Shown here: in pieces, positions 9,436 through 18,662 of the stretch
How positions within the stretch are numbered: the first letter of the stretch is position 1
How the letters are laid out: each line of letters begins with the position of its first letter
DNA from: JAJEFO01 sp022819605
Lineage (GTDB): Bacteria > Pseudomonadota > Alphaproteobacteria > Rhodobacterales > Rhodobacteraceae
Reading direction: 5' to 3'
Assembly (NCBI GenBank): GCA_965221545.1
Contig: OZ244901.1
Span: 3,658,001 to 3,722,000, forward strand
DNA: 64,000 nucleotides
Position numbers and translations under genes: made by a program
Notes under the pieces: model-generated
What the model saw: the letters and a program-made list of their open reading frames with translations, nothing else
What the model was told of the DNA's origin: nothing
The model's database searches: none

Positions 9436-10935
9436 TTGTTCGAGAATCTGTCAGATCGGCTTTCGGGTGTCTTCGACCGGCTCACGAGGCAGGGCGCTCT
9501 CTCGGATTCCGATGTCCAGACTGCACTGCGCGAAGTGCGGGTGGCACTTCTCGAAGCCGATGTTTCACTTGCCGTCGCCCGCGACTTCGTCAAGGCCGTG
9601 CAGGAAAAAGCCACGGGCCAGGCAGTCACGAAGTCCGTCACGCCGGGCCAGCAGGTCGTAAAGATCGTCCATGACGAACTCGTTCGCGTGCTCAGCGGAG
9701 ACGAGGATCCGGGCACGCTGAAAGTCGACGATCCGCCCGCGCCCATCCTGATGCTGGGCCTGCAGGGATCGGGCAAGACAACCACCACAGCCAAGCTTGC
9801 CAAGAGGCTCACCGAACGGGACGGCAAGCGCGTGCTCATGGCATCCCTCGACACGAACCGGCCGGCAGCCATGGAACAGCTTGCAATTCTGGGCAGGCAG
9901 ATCGGCGTCCAGACATTGCCCATCGTGAAGGGCGAAGACCCAATTGCCATTGCCAGGCGCGCCAAGCTGCAGGCCACCCTTGGAGGCTACGATGTCTACA
10001 TGCTCGACACGGCTGGCCGCCTCCACATTGACCAGGAACTTGTGTCGCAGGCCGCAGCCGTCCGCGACGCGGCAAGCCCGCGCGAAACGCTTCTGGTCGT
10101 GGACGGCCTGACCGGGCAGGACGCAGTCAACGTGGCCACCGAATTCGACGGCAAGATCGGTGTAACGGGCGTCATCCTGACCCGAATGGACGGTGACGGG
10201 CGCGGCGGAGCCGCCCTTTCCATGCGCGCTGTCACAGGCAAGCCGATCCGCTTTGTTGGAACCGGCGAAAAACTGGATGCCATCGAGACCTTCGAGCCCG
10301 ATCGAGTCGCGGGCCGCATCCTGGGCATGGGCGACATCGTCGCCTTGGTGGAAAAGGCCCAGGAAACCGTCGAGGCCGAGAAGGCCGAGCGCATGATGAA
10401 GCGCTTCCAGAAGGGCCAGTTCAGCATGAACGACCTCAAGGGCCAGCTCACGCAGATGGCCGAAATGGGCGGCATGACGGGCATCATGGGAATGATGCCG
10501 GGAATGGGGAAGATGAAGGCACAGATGGACAAGGCCGGGTTTGACGACCGCGTGATCCGCCAGCAGATCGCCCTGATCGATTCCATGACCAAGCGGGAAC
10601 GCGCCAACCCGCGAATCCTGCAAGCATCCCGAAAGAAACGCGTTGCCGCAGGCGCAGGGCTTGAAGTGTCCGATCTCAACAGGCTGCTGAAGATGCACCG
10701 CCAGATGTCCGACATGATGAAAAAGGTCGGTCGCATGGGCAAGAAAGGCATGATGAGCCAGCTCGGCGGACTTGCAGGCGGCGGCGGAGCCATGGCAGGC
10801 GGCATGCCCGGAAAGGCGGAAATCGAGGCGGCCCAACGGCAGCTCGGCCGGTTGCCCGGCGGCCTTGCGGGTCTCGGCGACGATTCGGGGGGCCAGTTCC
10901 CGCCGGGGATCTCAGGACTTGGGAAGAAGCAATGA
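9436..10935 (+). CDS. ffh: Signal recognition particle protein Ffh (SRP54)
   Basis: Ffh binds signal sequences and 4.5S RNA and targets ribosomes to FtsY and SecYEG through paired GTPases. The 499-residue product has an N domain (LFENLSDRLSGVFDRLTRQG), a G domain with GLQGSGKTTT (residues 108-117), DTNRPAA, LDTAGR and TRMDGDGRGGA, and a methionine-rich M domain (about residues 300-450). I take the TTG at 9436 as the start because MFENL is the family N-terminus and a GGAG site lies 8 bases upstream. An upstream ATG at 9367 would add 23 unmatched residues and lies inside a leader hairpin. The 4.5S RNA gene was not found nearby. Confidence 0.97.
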   Translation: MFENLSDRLSGVFDRLTRQGALSDSDVQTALREVRVALLEADVSLAVARDFVKAVQEKATGQAVTKSVTPGQQVVKIVHDELVRVLSGDEDPGTLKVDDPPAPILMLGLQGSGKTTTTAKLAKRLTERDGKRVLMASLDTNRPAAMEQLAILGRQIGVQTLPIVKGEDPIAIARRAKLQATLGGYDVYMLDTAGRLHIDQELVSQAAAVRDAASPRETLLVVDGLTGQDAVNVATEFDGKIGVTGVILTRMDGDGRGGAALSMRAVTGKPIRFVGTGEKLDAIETFEPDRVAGRILGMGDIVALVEKAQETVEAEKAERMMKRFQKGQFSMNDLKGQLTQMAEMGGMTGIMGMMPGMGKMKAQMDKAGFDDRVIRQQIALIDSMTKRERANPRILQASRKKRVAAGAGLEVSDLNRLLKMHRQMSDMMKKVGRMGKKGMMSQLGGLAGGGGAMAGGMPGKAEIEAAQRQLGRLPGGLAGLGDDSGGQFPPGISGLGKKQ

Positions 10936-11065
10936 GCCCGCACCGATCCCCGTTTTTCCATTTTCGGATGCGCGTTTTCGCGCCGCAGCGTCTCCAGACC
11001 AAGGGTGTGGATTCACGAGCGGTCGGCAACCAAGCCTTTCTCCCGTGCAACCGTGCCGGCAAGCC

Positions 11066-11716
11066 ATGACCTCGAGACACGAGGAACCGACGCCGGGTCC
11101 GGCAGCGGACATCGCGCTCGCGTTTGCGGCAAACGTGCCGGTGATCCGCACCGGTCGCCTGGTTCTTCGCGCAGTGCGGCTGGAGGACTTTGCGGGTTTC
11201 GCATCCATCTTGTGCACGAACCGTGGCCGATTTGCTGGAGGCCCGATTTCGCGCGAGGACGCGTGGTCTGACTTCGCTGCTATGAGTGCCGGATGGTTGC
11301 TCCACGGCCACGGCAGCTGGGCCGTGGCGGACACGGCCACCGGCGATCTCCTGGGATTCGTGCTTCTGGGGCTTGAGCCCGGTGATGTCGAGATCGAGCT
11401 TGGCTACCTGTTCCTGGAAGCTGCCGAAGGACGGGGATTTGCGACGGAAGCGGCAGCGGCAGCGCGCGACTGGGCGTTCAACACGCTCGGTCTCCAGACG
11501 TTTGTCAGCTACATCGCAAGCAAGAACGCCCGTTCCATCGCTCTGGCCAGACGACTCGGCGCCGTGGAGGACACGCCGCCGGACTGGCCAAAGGGGAACG
11601 TCGTGTTCCGGCACGTCAGACCGGACGTGGAGGCGGTCGCGAGACCAGGTTCCGCGCACGGTGCCCCGCCGATCCCGAATTTCAAGAGACCAACTGAAGG
11701 GAGTCAAGATGACTGA
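11066..11716 (+). CDS. GNAT-family N-acetyltransferase (RimJ/RimL-like)
   Basis: This 216-residue protein has the GNAT fold typical of RimJ/RimL-like enzymes, which acetylate protein N-termini or small amines from acetyl-CoA. The N-terminal RTGRLVLRAVRLEDF and the later VEIELGYLFLEAAEGRGFATEAAAAARDWAF (acetyl-CoA-binding motif A) are clear. I chose ATG 11066 because the frame further upstream overlaps ffh. Its last 8 bases overlap the chorismate mutase gene, so it is inserted into the ffh-rpsP operon and probably coexpressed. The substrate is unknown. Confidence 0.85.
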   Translation: MTSRHEEPTPGPAADIALAFAANVPVIRTGRLVLRAVRLEDFAGFASILCTNRGRFAGGPISREDAWSDFAAMSAGWLLHGHGSWAVADTATGDLLGFVLLGLEPGDVEIELGYLFLEAAEGRGFATEAAAAARDWAFNTLGLQTFVSYIASKNARSIALARRLGAVEDTPPDWPKGNVVFRHVRPDVEAVARPGSAHGAPPIPNFKRPTEGSQDD

Positions 11717-12005
11717 CGCCGTGAAACGCGCCGCCGAGCTCCTGGAATCGCACCGGGCATCAATCGACCGGCTCGATACAATCCTCGTCTACACCCTTGC
11801 CGAGCGCTTCGCCTGCACCCAGACCGTGGGCAAGCTCAAGGCGGAGCACAAGCTGCCACCTGCCGACAAGTCCCGTGAGGCGGATCAGATCAAGCGCCTG
11901 GAAAGGCTTGCAAAGGAGGCCGACCTCGATCCCGAGTTCGCGAAGAAATTCCTCGAGTTCATCATCGCGGAAGTCATCCAGCATCACATGCAAATTCAGA
12001 AATAG
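11709..12005 (+). CDS. Chorismate mutase (AroQ type)
   Basis: This 98-residue all-helical enzyme isomerises chorismate to prephenate for phenylalanine and tyrosine synthesis. Conserved positions are visible in SIDRLDTILVYTLAERF and TVGKLKAEHKLPPADKSREADQI, with the basic residues that bind the substrate carboxylates. It sits between the acetyltransferase and rpsP; a chorismate mutase next to rpsP is a standard alphaproteobacterial arrangement. The start overlaps the preceding gene by 8 bp. Confidence 0.92.
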   Translation: MTDAVKRAAELLESHRASIDRLDTILVYTLAERFACTQTVGKLKAEHKLPPADKSREADQIKRLERLAKEADLDPEFAKKFLEFIIAEVIQHHMQIQK

Positions 12006-12023
12006 ACCAGAAGGACCAACACA

Positions 12024-12605
12024 ATGGCAATGAAAATCCGCCTTGCTCGCGCCGGAACGAAGAAGCGCCCGTTCTACCGCATCGTCGCTGCCGACAGCCG
12101 CATGCCCCGGGACGGCCGCTTCATCGAGAAGCTGGGCACGTACAATCCGCTCCTGCCCAAGGACAGTGCAGAACGGGTCAAGATGAGTCTCGAGCGCATC
12201 AAGTACTGGATGGACCAGGGCGCAATGCCGACCGACCGCGTTTCACGCTTCCTGGAGACCGCGGGTGTGCTCAACAAAAAGGAACGCAGCAACCCGAAGA
12301 AGGCCATGCCCCGCAAGAAGGCCCAGGAACGCGCTGAAGCGGCGGCCGCGAGCGAAGCAGATGGCGCCGCTGAGTCGCAGGATGCCCTACACGAAGACGC
12401 GAAAGCCGAAGAGGCCAAGGTGGACGAGGCGCCTAAGGCGAATTCCGAAGAGGCCGCCAACGAGGACTCTGAAGACGGCGCCCAAGCGGGGCCAGAAGAA
12501 ACGCAAGACGCCGCAACGACGGAAATGAACGACGGGCCGAAAGCGGAATCGACGGACACGGCATCAGCCGAAACGGAAGTGCCCGAAGAGCCCAAGGCCG
12601 GATAA
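12024..12605 (+). CDS. rpsP: 30S ribosomal protein S16 with long acidic tail
   Basis: The first 80-90 residues are a normal bS16 (MAMKIRLARAGTKKRPFYRI, then MPRDGRFIEKLGTYNPLL). They are followed by about 100 residues rich in Ala, Glu, Asp and Lys and predicted to be disordered, for 193 residues in total. Shorter C-terminal extensions of S16 occur in Alphaproteobacteria; this one is long. It lies between chorismate mutase and rimM on the same strand, as expected for the ffh-rpsP-rimM operon. Confidence 0.95.
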   Translation: MAMKIRLARAGTKKRPFYRIVAADSRMPRDGRFIEKLGTYNPLLPKDSAERVKMSLERIKYWMDQGAMPTDRVSRFLETAGVLNKKERSNPKKAMPRKKAQERAEAAAASEADGAAESQDALHEDAKAEEAKVDEAPKANSEEAANEDSEDGAQAGPEETQDAATTEMNDGPKAESTDTASAETEVPEEPKAG

Positions 12606-12721
12606 GGCATGCCCGGCTCGCCTGCCTCGATGCCGGCATGTCGCGCCCATGTCGGTCGTGGCGGGCAGGCACATCGAGCTGGTATGCGCAAGCCAATGCG
12701 TACGTGGATGGCAACGGCCCA

Positions 12722-13228
12722 ATGAAGGACCGCGTCTGTGTCGGCGCGATCACGGGCGCATTCGGGATCAAGGGAGAGGTACGCCTCCAGAGCTTCTGCG
12801 CTGAGCCCGAGTCCATCGCGTCATACGGCCCGCTGTCGTCCGAGGACGGCACGACGACGTGGAACCTGCAGCTGGTGCGCCCTGCCAAGAGCGGTTTCGT
12901 CGGCCGTCTTTCGGGAGTGACCACGAAAGAGGAGGCGGACGCGCTTCGCGGCACGAAACTGCACGTTGCCCGGAGCCGGCTACCCGATCTGCCGGAAGAC
13001 GAGTTCTATACCGCCGACCTCGTCGGACTCCGGGTCCTTGACACCAAGGGAAGCGAGATTGGCCGGATCACCGCGGTCCTGAACCACGGTGCCGGAGACT
13101 TGCTGGAAGTTGGCCGGGACGAGTCCGGGCCTGGCATCCTCCTGCCGCTGACCCGCGCAAACGTGCCGACGATCGACCTGTCGGACGGATTCATCGTGAT
13201 CAACCCGCCGGAAGGCCTGTTCGATTGA
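12722..13228 (+). CDS. rimM: 16S rRNA-processing protein RimM
   Basis: RimM assists maturation of the 30S head and contacts S19. The 168-residue length is normal. The N-terminal VCVGAITGAFGIKGEVRLQSF and the C-terminal PRC-barrel segment (EFYTADLVGLRVLD, then the RANVPTIDL-type end) are clear. I chose ATG 12722 over the open frame to 12638 because the family begins near this point. In most Alphaproteobacteria trmD-rplS follow immediately; here they do not. Confidence 0.95.
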   Translation: MKDRVCVGAITGAFGIKGEVRLQSFCAEPESIASYGPLSSEDGTTTWNLQLVRPAKSGFVGRLSGVTTKEEADALRGTKLHVARSRLPDLPEDEFYTADLVGLRVLDTKGSEIGRITAVLNHGAGDLLEVGRDESGPGILLPLTRANVPTIDLSDGFIVINPPEGLFD

Positions 13229-13435
13229 GCCTGGCCGACCGAACCGAGGCATCGGCCCGTCTCCCGGCAAGCATGGCCACGGAACAGACCCATCACCCAT
13301 GTCACCCCCGAAAGCTCACGCGCCGACGACTGACTGCCTTTCCAACTGTTGAGGTTTCTGCCTCTTTCAAACAACCCGCTCTGACGATAGTGTTGCATAC
13401 AGAAATTGGACCCAAGGGAAAAAGGGGGAAATGTC

Positions 13436-14632
13436 ATGAAGAAGATGCTTGCTGCTTCCGTCGCGTCCGCGTTCCTTGCAGGCACGGCCTTGGCCAGCGG
13501 TCATGCGGAAATCAAGATCGGAATCATCGTGGGACTCACCGGCCCGATCGAATCGCTGACGCCGCAAATGGCGTCGGGAGCCGAACTTGCTATGATGGAA
13601 GTCAGCGATTCCGGACTCCTGCTCGGCGGCTCCACGGTGACGCCGGTCCGCGGTGACTCGACCTGCATCGACTCCGCTGCTGCGACCTCCGTTGCCGAAC
13701 AGCAGATCACCAGCGATGGCGTGAAGGCCATCGTGGGCGGGGACTGCTCCGGTGTGACCGGCGCGATCCTGGAAAACGTCGCTCTTCCAAACGGCATCGT
13801 GATGGTTTCGCCTTCGGCAACCTCACCGGGCCTCAGCCATCAGAACAACGAGGACAACGGGCTCTTCTTCCGAACCGCGCCTTCCGACGCGCGCCAGGGC
13901 GTCGTGATGACGGAAGTCCTCATGGAACTGGGCATCAGCGAAGTTGCGGTGACCTACACCAACAACGACTACGGCAAGGGTCTGGCCGACAGCTTCCAGG
14001 CTGCGTTCGAGGCTGCTGGCGGCACGGTCACGATCAATGCCGCGCACGAAGACGGCAAGGGTGACTATTCAGCAGAGGTGGGCGCTCTGGCTTCCGCCGG
14101 CGGTCAGCGCCTGGTTGTTGCAGGCTATGTCGACCAGGGTGGATCCGGCATCATCCGCGCGGCGCTTGATTCCGGTGCGTTCGACACCTTTCACCTTCCC
14201 GACGGCATGATTTCGGATTCCTTGACGGACAACTTCGGCAGCGAAATCGATGGCTCGACCGGTCAGGTCCCGGGCACAGACAGCCCCGGTGCCGCCAAGT
14301 ATGTCGATCTTGCGGCGGGCGCCTTCGACGCCACTTCGCCGTTTTCCGCCGAAAGCTATGATGCCGCGGCGTTGATCATGCTCGCCATGCAGGCCGCCGG
14401 ATCCGCGGAATCCGCCGATTTCAAGGACAAGGTCATGGACGTCGCAAATGCACCGGGAGAGAAGATCTTCCCAGGCGAACTAGCCAAGGCTCTGCAGATC
14501 CTCGCCAACGGCGGCGACGTCGACTATGTCGGCGCAAGCGCGGTCGAACTGATCGGCCCGGGTGAATCTGCTGGCAACTACCGCCAGATCGAAGTCAAGG
14601 GCGGCAGCATCGAAACCGTCCAGTATCGATAG
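13436..14632 (+). CDS. livK: Branched-chain amino-acid-type ABC transporter, substrate-binding protein
   Basis: This 398-residue periplasmic binding protein has a signal peptide (MKKMLAASVASAFLAGTALA, cleavage near residue 21) and a type-I periplasmic-binding fold starting IKIGIIVGLTGPIESLT. GDCSGVTGA and VTYTNNDYGKGLADSF are typical of the amide/branched-chain group. A GGGGGA ribosome site precedes the ATG. It is the first gene of a K-G-F-H-M operon and is separated from livG by a strong hairpin. The real substrate may be a branched-chain amino acid, an amide or another small organic compound. Confidence 0.9.
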   Translation: MKKMLAASVASAFLAGTALASGHAEIKIGIIVGLTGPIESLTPQMASGAELAMMEVSDSGLLLGGSTVTPVRGDSTCIDSAAATSVAEQQITSDGVKAIVGGDCSGVTGAILENVALPNGIVMVSPSATSPGLSHQNNEDNGLFFRTAPSDARQGVVMTEVLMELGISEVAVTYTNNDYGKGLADSFQAAFEAAGGTVTINAAHEDGKGDYSAEVGALASAGGQRLVVAGYVDQGGSGIIRAALDSGAFDTFHLPDGMISDSLTDNFGSEIDGSTGQVPGTDSPGAAKYVDLAAGAFDATSPFSAESYDAAALIMLAMQAAGSAESADFKDKVMDVANAPGEKIFPGELAKALQILANGGDVDYVGASAVELIGPGESAGNYRQIEVKGGSIETVQYR

Positions 14633-14645
14633 CGCAGCAAGCCAG

Positions 14646-14673
14646 GGGCCCGGACTTGTTCCGGGCCCTTTTT
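14646..14673 (+). terminator. Intra-operon terminator or attenuator after livK
   Basis: GGGCCCGGA and TCCGGGCCC form a perfect 9-bp stem with a 5-base loop, followed by TTTTT. It lies only 15 bp before livG. Partial termination here would give more binding protein than membrane components. Confidence 0.8.
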
Positions 14674-14688
14674 CATCCGGGAACGGGC

Positions 14689-15480
14689 ATGATCAGGGTC
14701 GAAGGCCTGCACAAGCATTTCGGCGGATTTCGTGCCGTTGATGGAGTAACCCTGGAAATTGCGCCGGGCTCGATCACCGGCCTGATCGGACCTAACGGCG
14801 CAGGCAAGACGACGCTGTTCAACGTTATCGCGGGATCCCTGCCCCCGACTGGCGGGCGTGTGTTCATGAACGGCGAGGACATCACTGGCCTGCCGCCGCA
14901 TGACCTCTTCCACAAGGGGCTTCTCCGCACGTTTCAGATCGCCCACGAGTTCGCTTCCATGAGCGTCCGCGAAAACCTGATGCTGGTCCCGGGCCAGCAG
15001 CAGGGGGAGAGAATCTGGAACACGTGGATCGGTCGCCACCGGATCGCGGCAGAGGAAGAGGAGATCCGGAAGAAAGCCGACGAAGTGATGGAGTTCCTGA
15101 CCATCGACCACTTGAGCGACGAAAGAGCGGGCAACCTTTCTGGAGGCCAAAAGAAGCTCCTTGAATTGGGTCGCACCATGATGGTGGATGCACAAATCGT
15201 CTTTCTGGACGAGGTGGGTGCCGGCGTGAACCGCACGCTGCTCAGGACGATCGGGGACGCGATCCAGCGTTTGAACAGGGAGCGCAGCTACACTTTCTGC
15301 ATGATCGAACACGACATGGATTTCATTGGCCGGCTGTGCGACCCGGTCATCTGCATGGCGGAGGGCAAGGTCTTGGCCGAGGGAACGATCAACCAGATAA
15401 AGGCGAACGATTTCGTCATAGAAGCCTATCTCGGCACCGGCCTGAAAAACAGGATGATCAAAGAGACGAGCGGTGAGTGA
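14689..15480 (+). CDS. livG: Branched-chain-type ABC transporter ATP-binding protein LivG
   Basis: This 263-residue ATPase has Walker A GPNGAGKTT (about residues 35-43), the LSGGQKKLLELGR signature and a Walker B-D region VFLDEVGAGVN. The usual DEP after Walker B is DEV here, a mild deviation. The C-terminal CMIEHDMDFI block is typical of LivG. It pairs with LivF, and the two drive the LivHM permease. Its last 8 bp overlap livF. Confidence 0.93.
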   Translation: MIRVEGLHKHFGGFRAVDGVTLEIAPGSITGLIGPNGAGKTTLFNVIAGSLPPTGGRVFMNGEDITGLPPHDLFHKGLLRTFQIAHEFASMSVRENLMLVPGQQQGERIWNTWIGRHRIAAEEEEIRKKADEVMEFLTIDHLSDERAGNLSGGQKKLLELGRTMMVDAQIVFLDEVGAGVNRTLLRTIGDAIQRLNRERSYTFCMIEHDMDFIGRLCDPVICMAEGKVLAEGTINQIKANDFVIEAYLGTGLKNRMIKETSGE

Positions 15481-16186
15481 TCCCTTCCTGATCGGCGACT
15501 CCCTGAGCGGCGGGTACGGCCGTGGCGTGGATATCCTCCACTCTTGCACGATCTCGGTGAACGAAGGCGAGATCGCCGTGATCGTCGGACCGAACGGCGC
15601 GGGCAAGTCGACGGCAATGAAGGCTGTCTTTGGGATGCTGGATCTCCATGAAGGCTCGGTCAAGCTCGGTGGTGAGGACATCTCGCACCTGAGCCCGCAG
15701 GACAGGGTGGCAAAGGGAATGGCCTTCGTGCCGCAGAACTCCAACACCTTCACGTCGCTGACGGTCGAAGAGAACCTTGAAATGGGGGCCTTCCTGAGAC
15801 GCGACGACATTTCGGGCACCATGGCGCAGGTCTACGAACTCTTTCCTGTCCTGAAGGAAAAGCGCCGCCAGACGGCGGGCGAGCTGTCCGGCGGACAACG
15901 TCAGCAGGTGGCCGTTGGTCGGGCGCTGATGACCCAGCCCAGGGTCCTGATGCTGGACGAGCCGACGGCAGGCGTCAGTCCCGTCGTCATGGACGAGCTG
16001 TTCGACAGGATCATTGAGGTGGCGAGAACCGGCATCTCGATCCTGATGGTGGAGCAGAACGCGCGACAGGCCCTCGAGATTGCGGACAGGGGCTACGTCA
16101 TGGTGCAGGGACAGAACGCCTTTACCGATACCGGCGAGGCACTCCTTGCGGATCCGGAAGTTCGCCGCTCGTTCCTGGGTGGGTAG
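15473..16186 (+). CDS. livF: Branched-chain-type ABC transporter ATP-binding protein LivF
   Basis: This 237-residue ATPase has Walker A GPNGAGKSTAMKAVFG, the signature ELSGGQRQQVAVGRALM and Walker B VLMLDEPTAGVSP, followed by MVEQNARQALEIADRGYVM, which is typical of LivF. It starts at a GTG (15473) inside the end of livG. Together with LivG it energises import across the inner membrane. Confidence 0.94.
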   Translation: MSDPFLIGDSLSGGYGRGVDILHSCTISVNEGEIAVIVGPNGAGKSTAMKAVFGMLDLHEGSVKLGGEDISHLSPQDRVAKGMAFVPQNSNTFTSLTVEENLEMGAFLRRDDISGTMAQVYELFPVLKEKRRQTAGELSGGQRQQVAVGRALMTQPRVLMLDEPTAGVSPVVMDELFDRIIEVARTGISILMVEQNARQALEIADRGYVMVQGQNAFTDTGEALLADPEVRRSFLGG

Positions 16187-16353
16187 GCGGTCGGACAGGA
16201 GCTGGAAAGTGAAGGCATGAACAAGCTCTCAATGACACGTCCTGACTCTGGCTGCCGCCAAGGCAGCGGATGTCGGTTGCGGCGAAAGCACCTCCATGGA
16301 TCGCTTCGGAATCGTGCAGGTCCGGCTTCCACCTGTCCAGACAGGAGGACGAA

Positions 16354-17361
16354 TTGGATTTCCTGAACGCAATCGTTGCATTTGCGAATTTCGTCATGTT
16401 GCCGGCGGTTGCCTATGGCAGCCAGTTGGCGCTGGGAGCGCTTGGCGTGACCATGATTTACGGGATCCTGAGGTTCTCCAACTTTGCCCACGGCGACACC
16501 ATGGCCTTTGGCGCCATGGCAACGATCTTGGGCACCTGGTGGCTTCAAGCCATGGGCGTGTCCCTGGGTCCGTTCCCGACCGCGCTTCTAGCGCTGCCTG
16601 CAGGGATTGCCGCCACGGCGGTGCTCGTACTGCTCACAGACCGCCTGGTCTACCGGTTCTACCGGGAACAGAAGTCTGCGCCCGTAATTCTGGTCATTGT
16701 ATCGATGGGCGTGATGTTCGTGACGAACGGACTCGTACGTTTCGTCATTGGCGTTGACGAACAGCGATTTGCGGACGGGGCGCGCTTCATCATCACGGCC
16801 CGCGAGTTCAAGGAACTGACGGGCCTGAAGGAGGGCCTGGCGATCAAGTCCACCGCGATGCTGACCGTCGTCGTCGCGATCATCGTCGTCGCCCTTCTCT
16901 TCTGGTTCCTGAATCGCACGCGCACGGGAAAGTCCATGCGTGCGTTTTCGGACAATGAGGATCTCGCACTCCTCTCCGGCATCAGTCCCGAACGCGTGGT
17001 CATGTTCACCTGGATCATAGTGGCAGCGCTGGCCACCATTGCGGGCGTGCTCTACGGACTCGACAAGAGCTTCAAGCCGTTCAACTACTTCCAGCTCCTC
17101 CTGCCGATCTTCGCATCTGCGATCGTTGGAGGTCTTGGCAATCCGATCGGCGCGATCGCGGGCGGCTTTGTCATTGCATTTTCCGAAGTCACGATCACTT
17201 ACGCGTTCAAGAAGGTTGCAGGCTACCTGATCCCTGCCTGGGAACCGCAAGGCCTCGTCCAACTGCTTTCGACAGACTACAAGTTCGCCGTCAGCTTCGC
17301 ACTTCTCATCGTGGTGCTCCTGTTCCGGCCGACGGGACTGTTCAGGGGGAAAGCGTTGTGA
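16354..17361 (+). CDS. livH: Branched-chain-type ABC transporter permease LivH
   Basis: This 335-residue integral membrane protein has about eight hydrophobic segments. The family block ALGVTMIYGILRFSNFAHGD lies near residues 30-50, and VGGLGNPIGAIAGGF marks the C-terminal half. I chose the TTG at 16354 because an AGGAGG ribosome site sits 5 bases upstream and the protein then begins at the first membrane segment. The frame extends upstream to 16270, but that sequence is not membrane-like. The stop overlaps livM (GTGA). Confidence 0.9.
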   Translation: MDFLNAIVAFANFVMLPAVAYGSQLALGALGVTMIYGILRFSNFAHGDTMAFGAMATILGTWWLQAMGVSLGPFPTALLALPAGIAATAVLVLLTDRLVYRFYREQKSAPVILVIVSMGVMFVTNGLVRFVIGVDEQRFADGARFIITAREFKELTGLKEGLAIKSTAMLTVVVAIIVVALLFWFLNRTRTGKSMRAFSDNEDLALLSGISPERVVMFTWIIVAALATIAGVLYGLDKSFKPFNYFQLLLPIFASAIVGGLGNPIGAIAGGFVIAFSEVTITYAFKKVAGYLIPAWEPQGLVQLLSTDYKFAVSFALLIVVLLFRPTGLFRGKAL

Positions 17362-18662
17362 CTTTGAAGCCGCGAGACATGACCCTCTTCCTGGCCGTCC
17401 TTGCGCTGATTGCCGCAACCGGCTTCCTGCAAAGCTGGAACGTTGCACTCGGCATTTTGAACATGGGCCTTGTCTCGGCGATCATGGCACTCGGGGTAAA
17501 CATGCAATGGGGTTATGCGGGTCTCTTCAATATCGGAGTCATGGGGTTTCTGGCGCTTGGTGGCCTCAGCACCGTCATCATCTCGAAACCGCCTGTCGTA
17601 GAGGCCTGGGACGCCGGCGGCCCTCGGGTCATCTTCGCCCTGCTTGTCGGAACCGCCGCCATCGTAGCGGCTATCCTGGCCTGGAAGAGAATGCCGACGG
17701 GGAAGGCCCGTGCTCCCGCGCTTGTCGCGATTCTCATAGTGGGCTTCTTCGTATATCGCTGGCTATTCGACCCTGCAGTGGCAGCGATCGAAGCGGTGTC
17801 GCCGGCAAGGGCAGGAAATCTCGGCGGCCTTGGCCTTCCCGTCCTGATTGCATGGCCGGTTGGAGCGCTGCTCGCCGCTGGGGCCGCATGGGTCGTCGGA
17901 AAAACGGCGCTCGGCCTGAGATCGGACTATCTCGCCATTGCCACTCTAGGCATCTCCGAAATCATCATCGCGGTTCTCAAGAACGAGGACTGGCTCTCGC
18001 GCGGCGTCAAGAACGTGAGCGGAATCCCGCGGCCGGTGCCGTACGAAATCGACCTGCAGAACTCGGAACGTTTTGTCGAGCGGGTCTCGGCCTTTGGATT
18101 CGACCCGGTGACGGCATCCACGATAACGGTCAAGCTCGCCTATGCCGGCCTCTTCCTTGCAGTATTGATTTTCCTGCTTTGGTTGGCGCAAGCCGCGCTC
18201 AACTCGCCTTGGGGCCGGATGATGCGGGCCATACGCGACAACGAGGTCGCTGCCGAGGCGATGGGCAAGGACGTAACGGCAAGGCACCTGCAGGTGTTCA
18301 TCCTAGGATCGGCGGTCTGCGGGCTGGCAGGAGCCATGATGACAACGCTGGACGGTCAGTTGACGCCTGCAAGCTACCAGCCGCTGCGCTTCACGTTCCT
18401 GATCTGGGTCATGGTCATTGTCGGAGGGTCAGGCAACAATTTCGGGGCGGTCCTGGGCGGCATGCTGATCTGGTACCTTTGGGTCATGGTCGAGCCCTTG
18501 GGCGTCGCCCTGATCGGCGGCATCACCGCAGGCATGCCTGACGGATTCTGGCTGAAAGAGCATCTCCTTGAGACTGCCGCACACATGCGGCTGCTGACCA
18601 TGGGCCTGATCCTGCTTCTGGTTCTCCGCTTCAGTCCGCGTGGACTGATCCCTGAACGATGA
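17358..18662 (+). CDS. livM: Branched-chain-type ABC transporter permease LivM
   Basis: This 434-residue inner-membrane permease partners LivH. It has about ten hydrophobic segments and the LivM blocks MQWGYAGLFNIGVMGFLALG, LRSDYLAIATLGISEII, MMRAIRDNEVAAEAMGKD and VGGSGNNFGAVLGG. It starts at GTG 17358, overlapping livH, and its stop overlaps the nucleotidyltransferase start (ATGA), so six genes are tightly coupled. Confidence 0.93.
   Translation: MTLKPRDMTLFLAVLALIAATGFLQSWNVALGILNMGLVSAIMALGVNMQWGYAGLFNIGVMGFLALGGLSTVIISKPPVVEAWDAGGPRVIFALLVGTAAIVAAILAWKRMPTGKARAPALVAILIVGFFVYRWLFDPAVAAIEAVSPARAGNLGGLGLPVLIAWPVGALLAAGAAWVVGKTALGLRSDYLAIATLGISEIIIAVLKNEDWLSRGVKNVSGIPRPVPYEIDLQNSERFVERVSAFGFDPVTASTITVKLAYAGLFLAVLIFLLWLAQAALNSPWGRMMRAIRDNEVAAEAMGKDVTARHLQVFILGSAVCGLAGAMMTTLDGQLTPASYQPLRFTFLIWVMVIVGGSGNNFGAVLGGMLIWYLWVMVEPLGVALIGGITAGMPDGFWLKEHLLETAAHMRLLTMGLILLLVLRFSPRGLIPER

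Noticed and set aside
9565..10836. Long minus-strand frame opposite ffh
   Set aside because: It has no recognisable domain and mirrors the ffh codon pattern; ffh on plus is certain.
14578..15822. Minus-strand frame opposite livG and livF
   Set aside because: It spans two clear ATPase genes and has no domain of its own.
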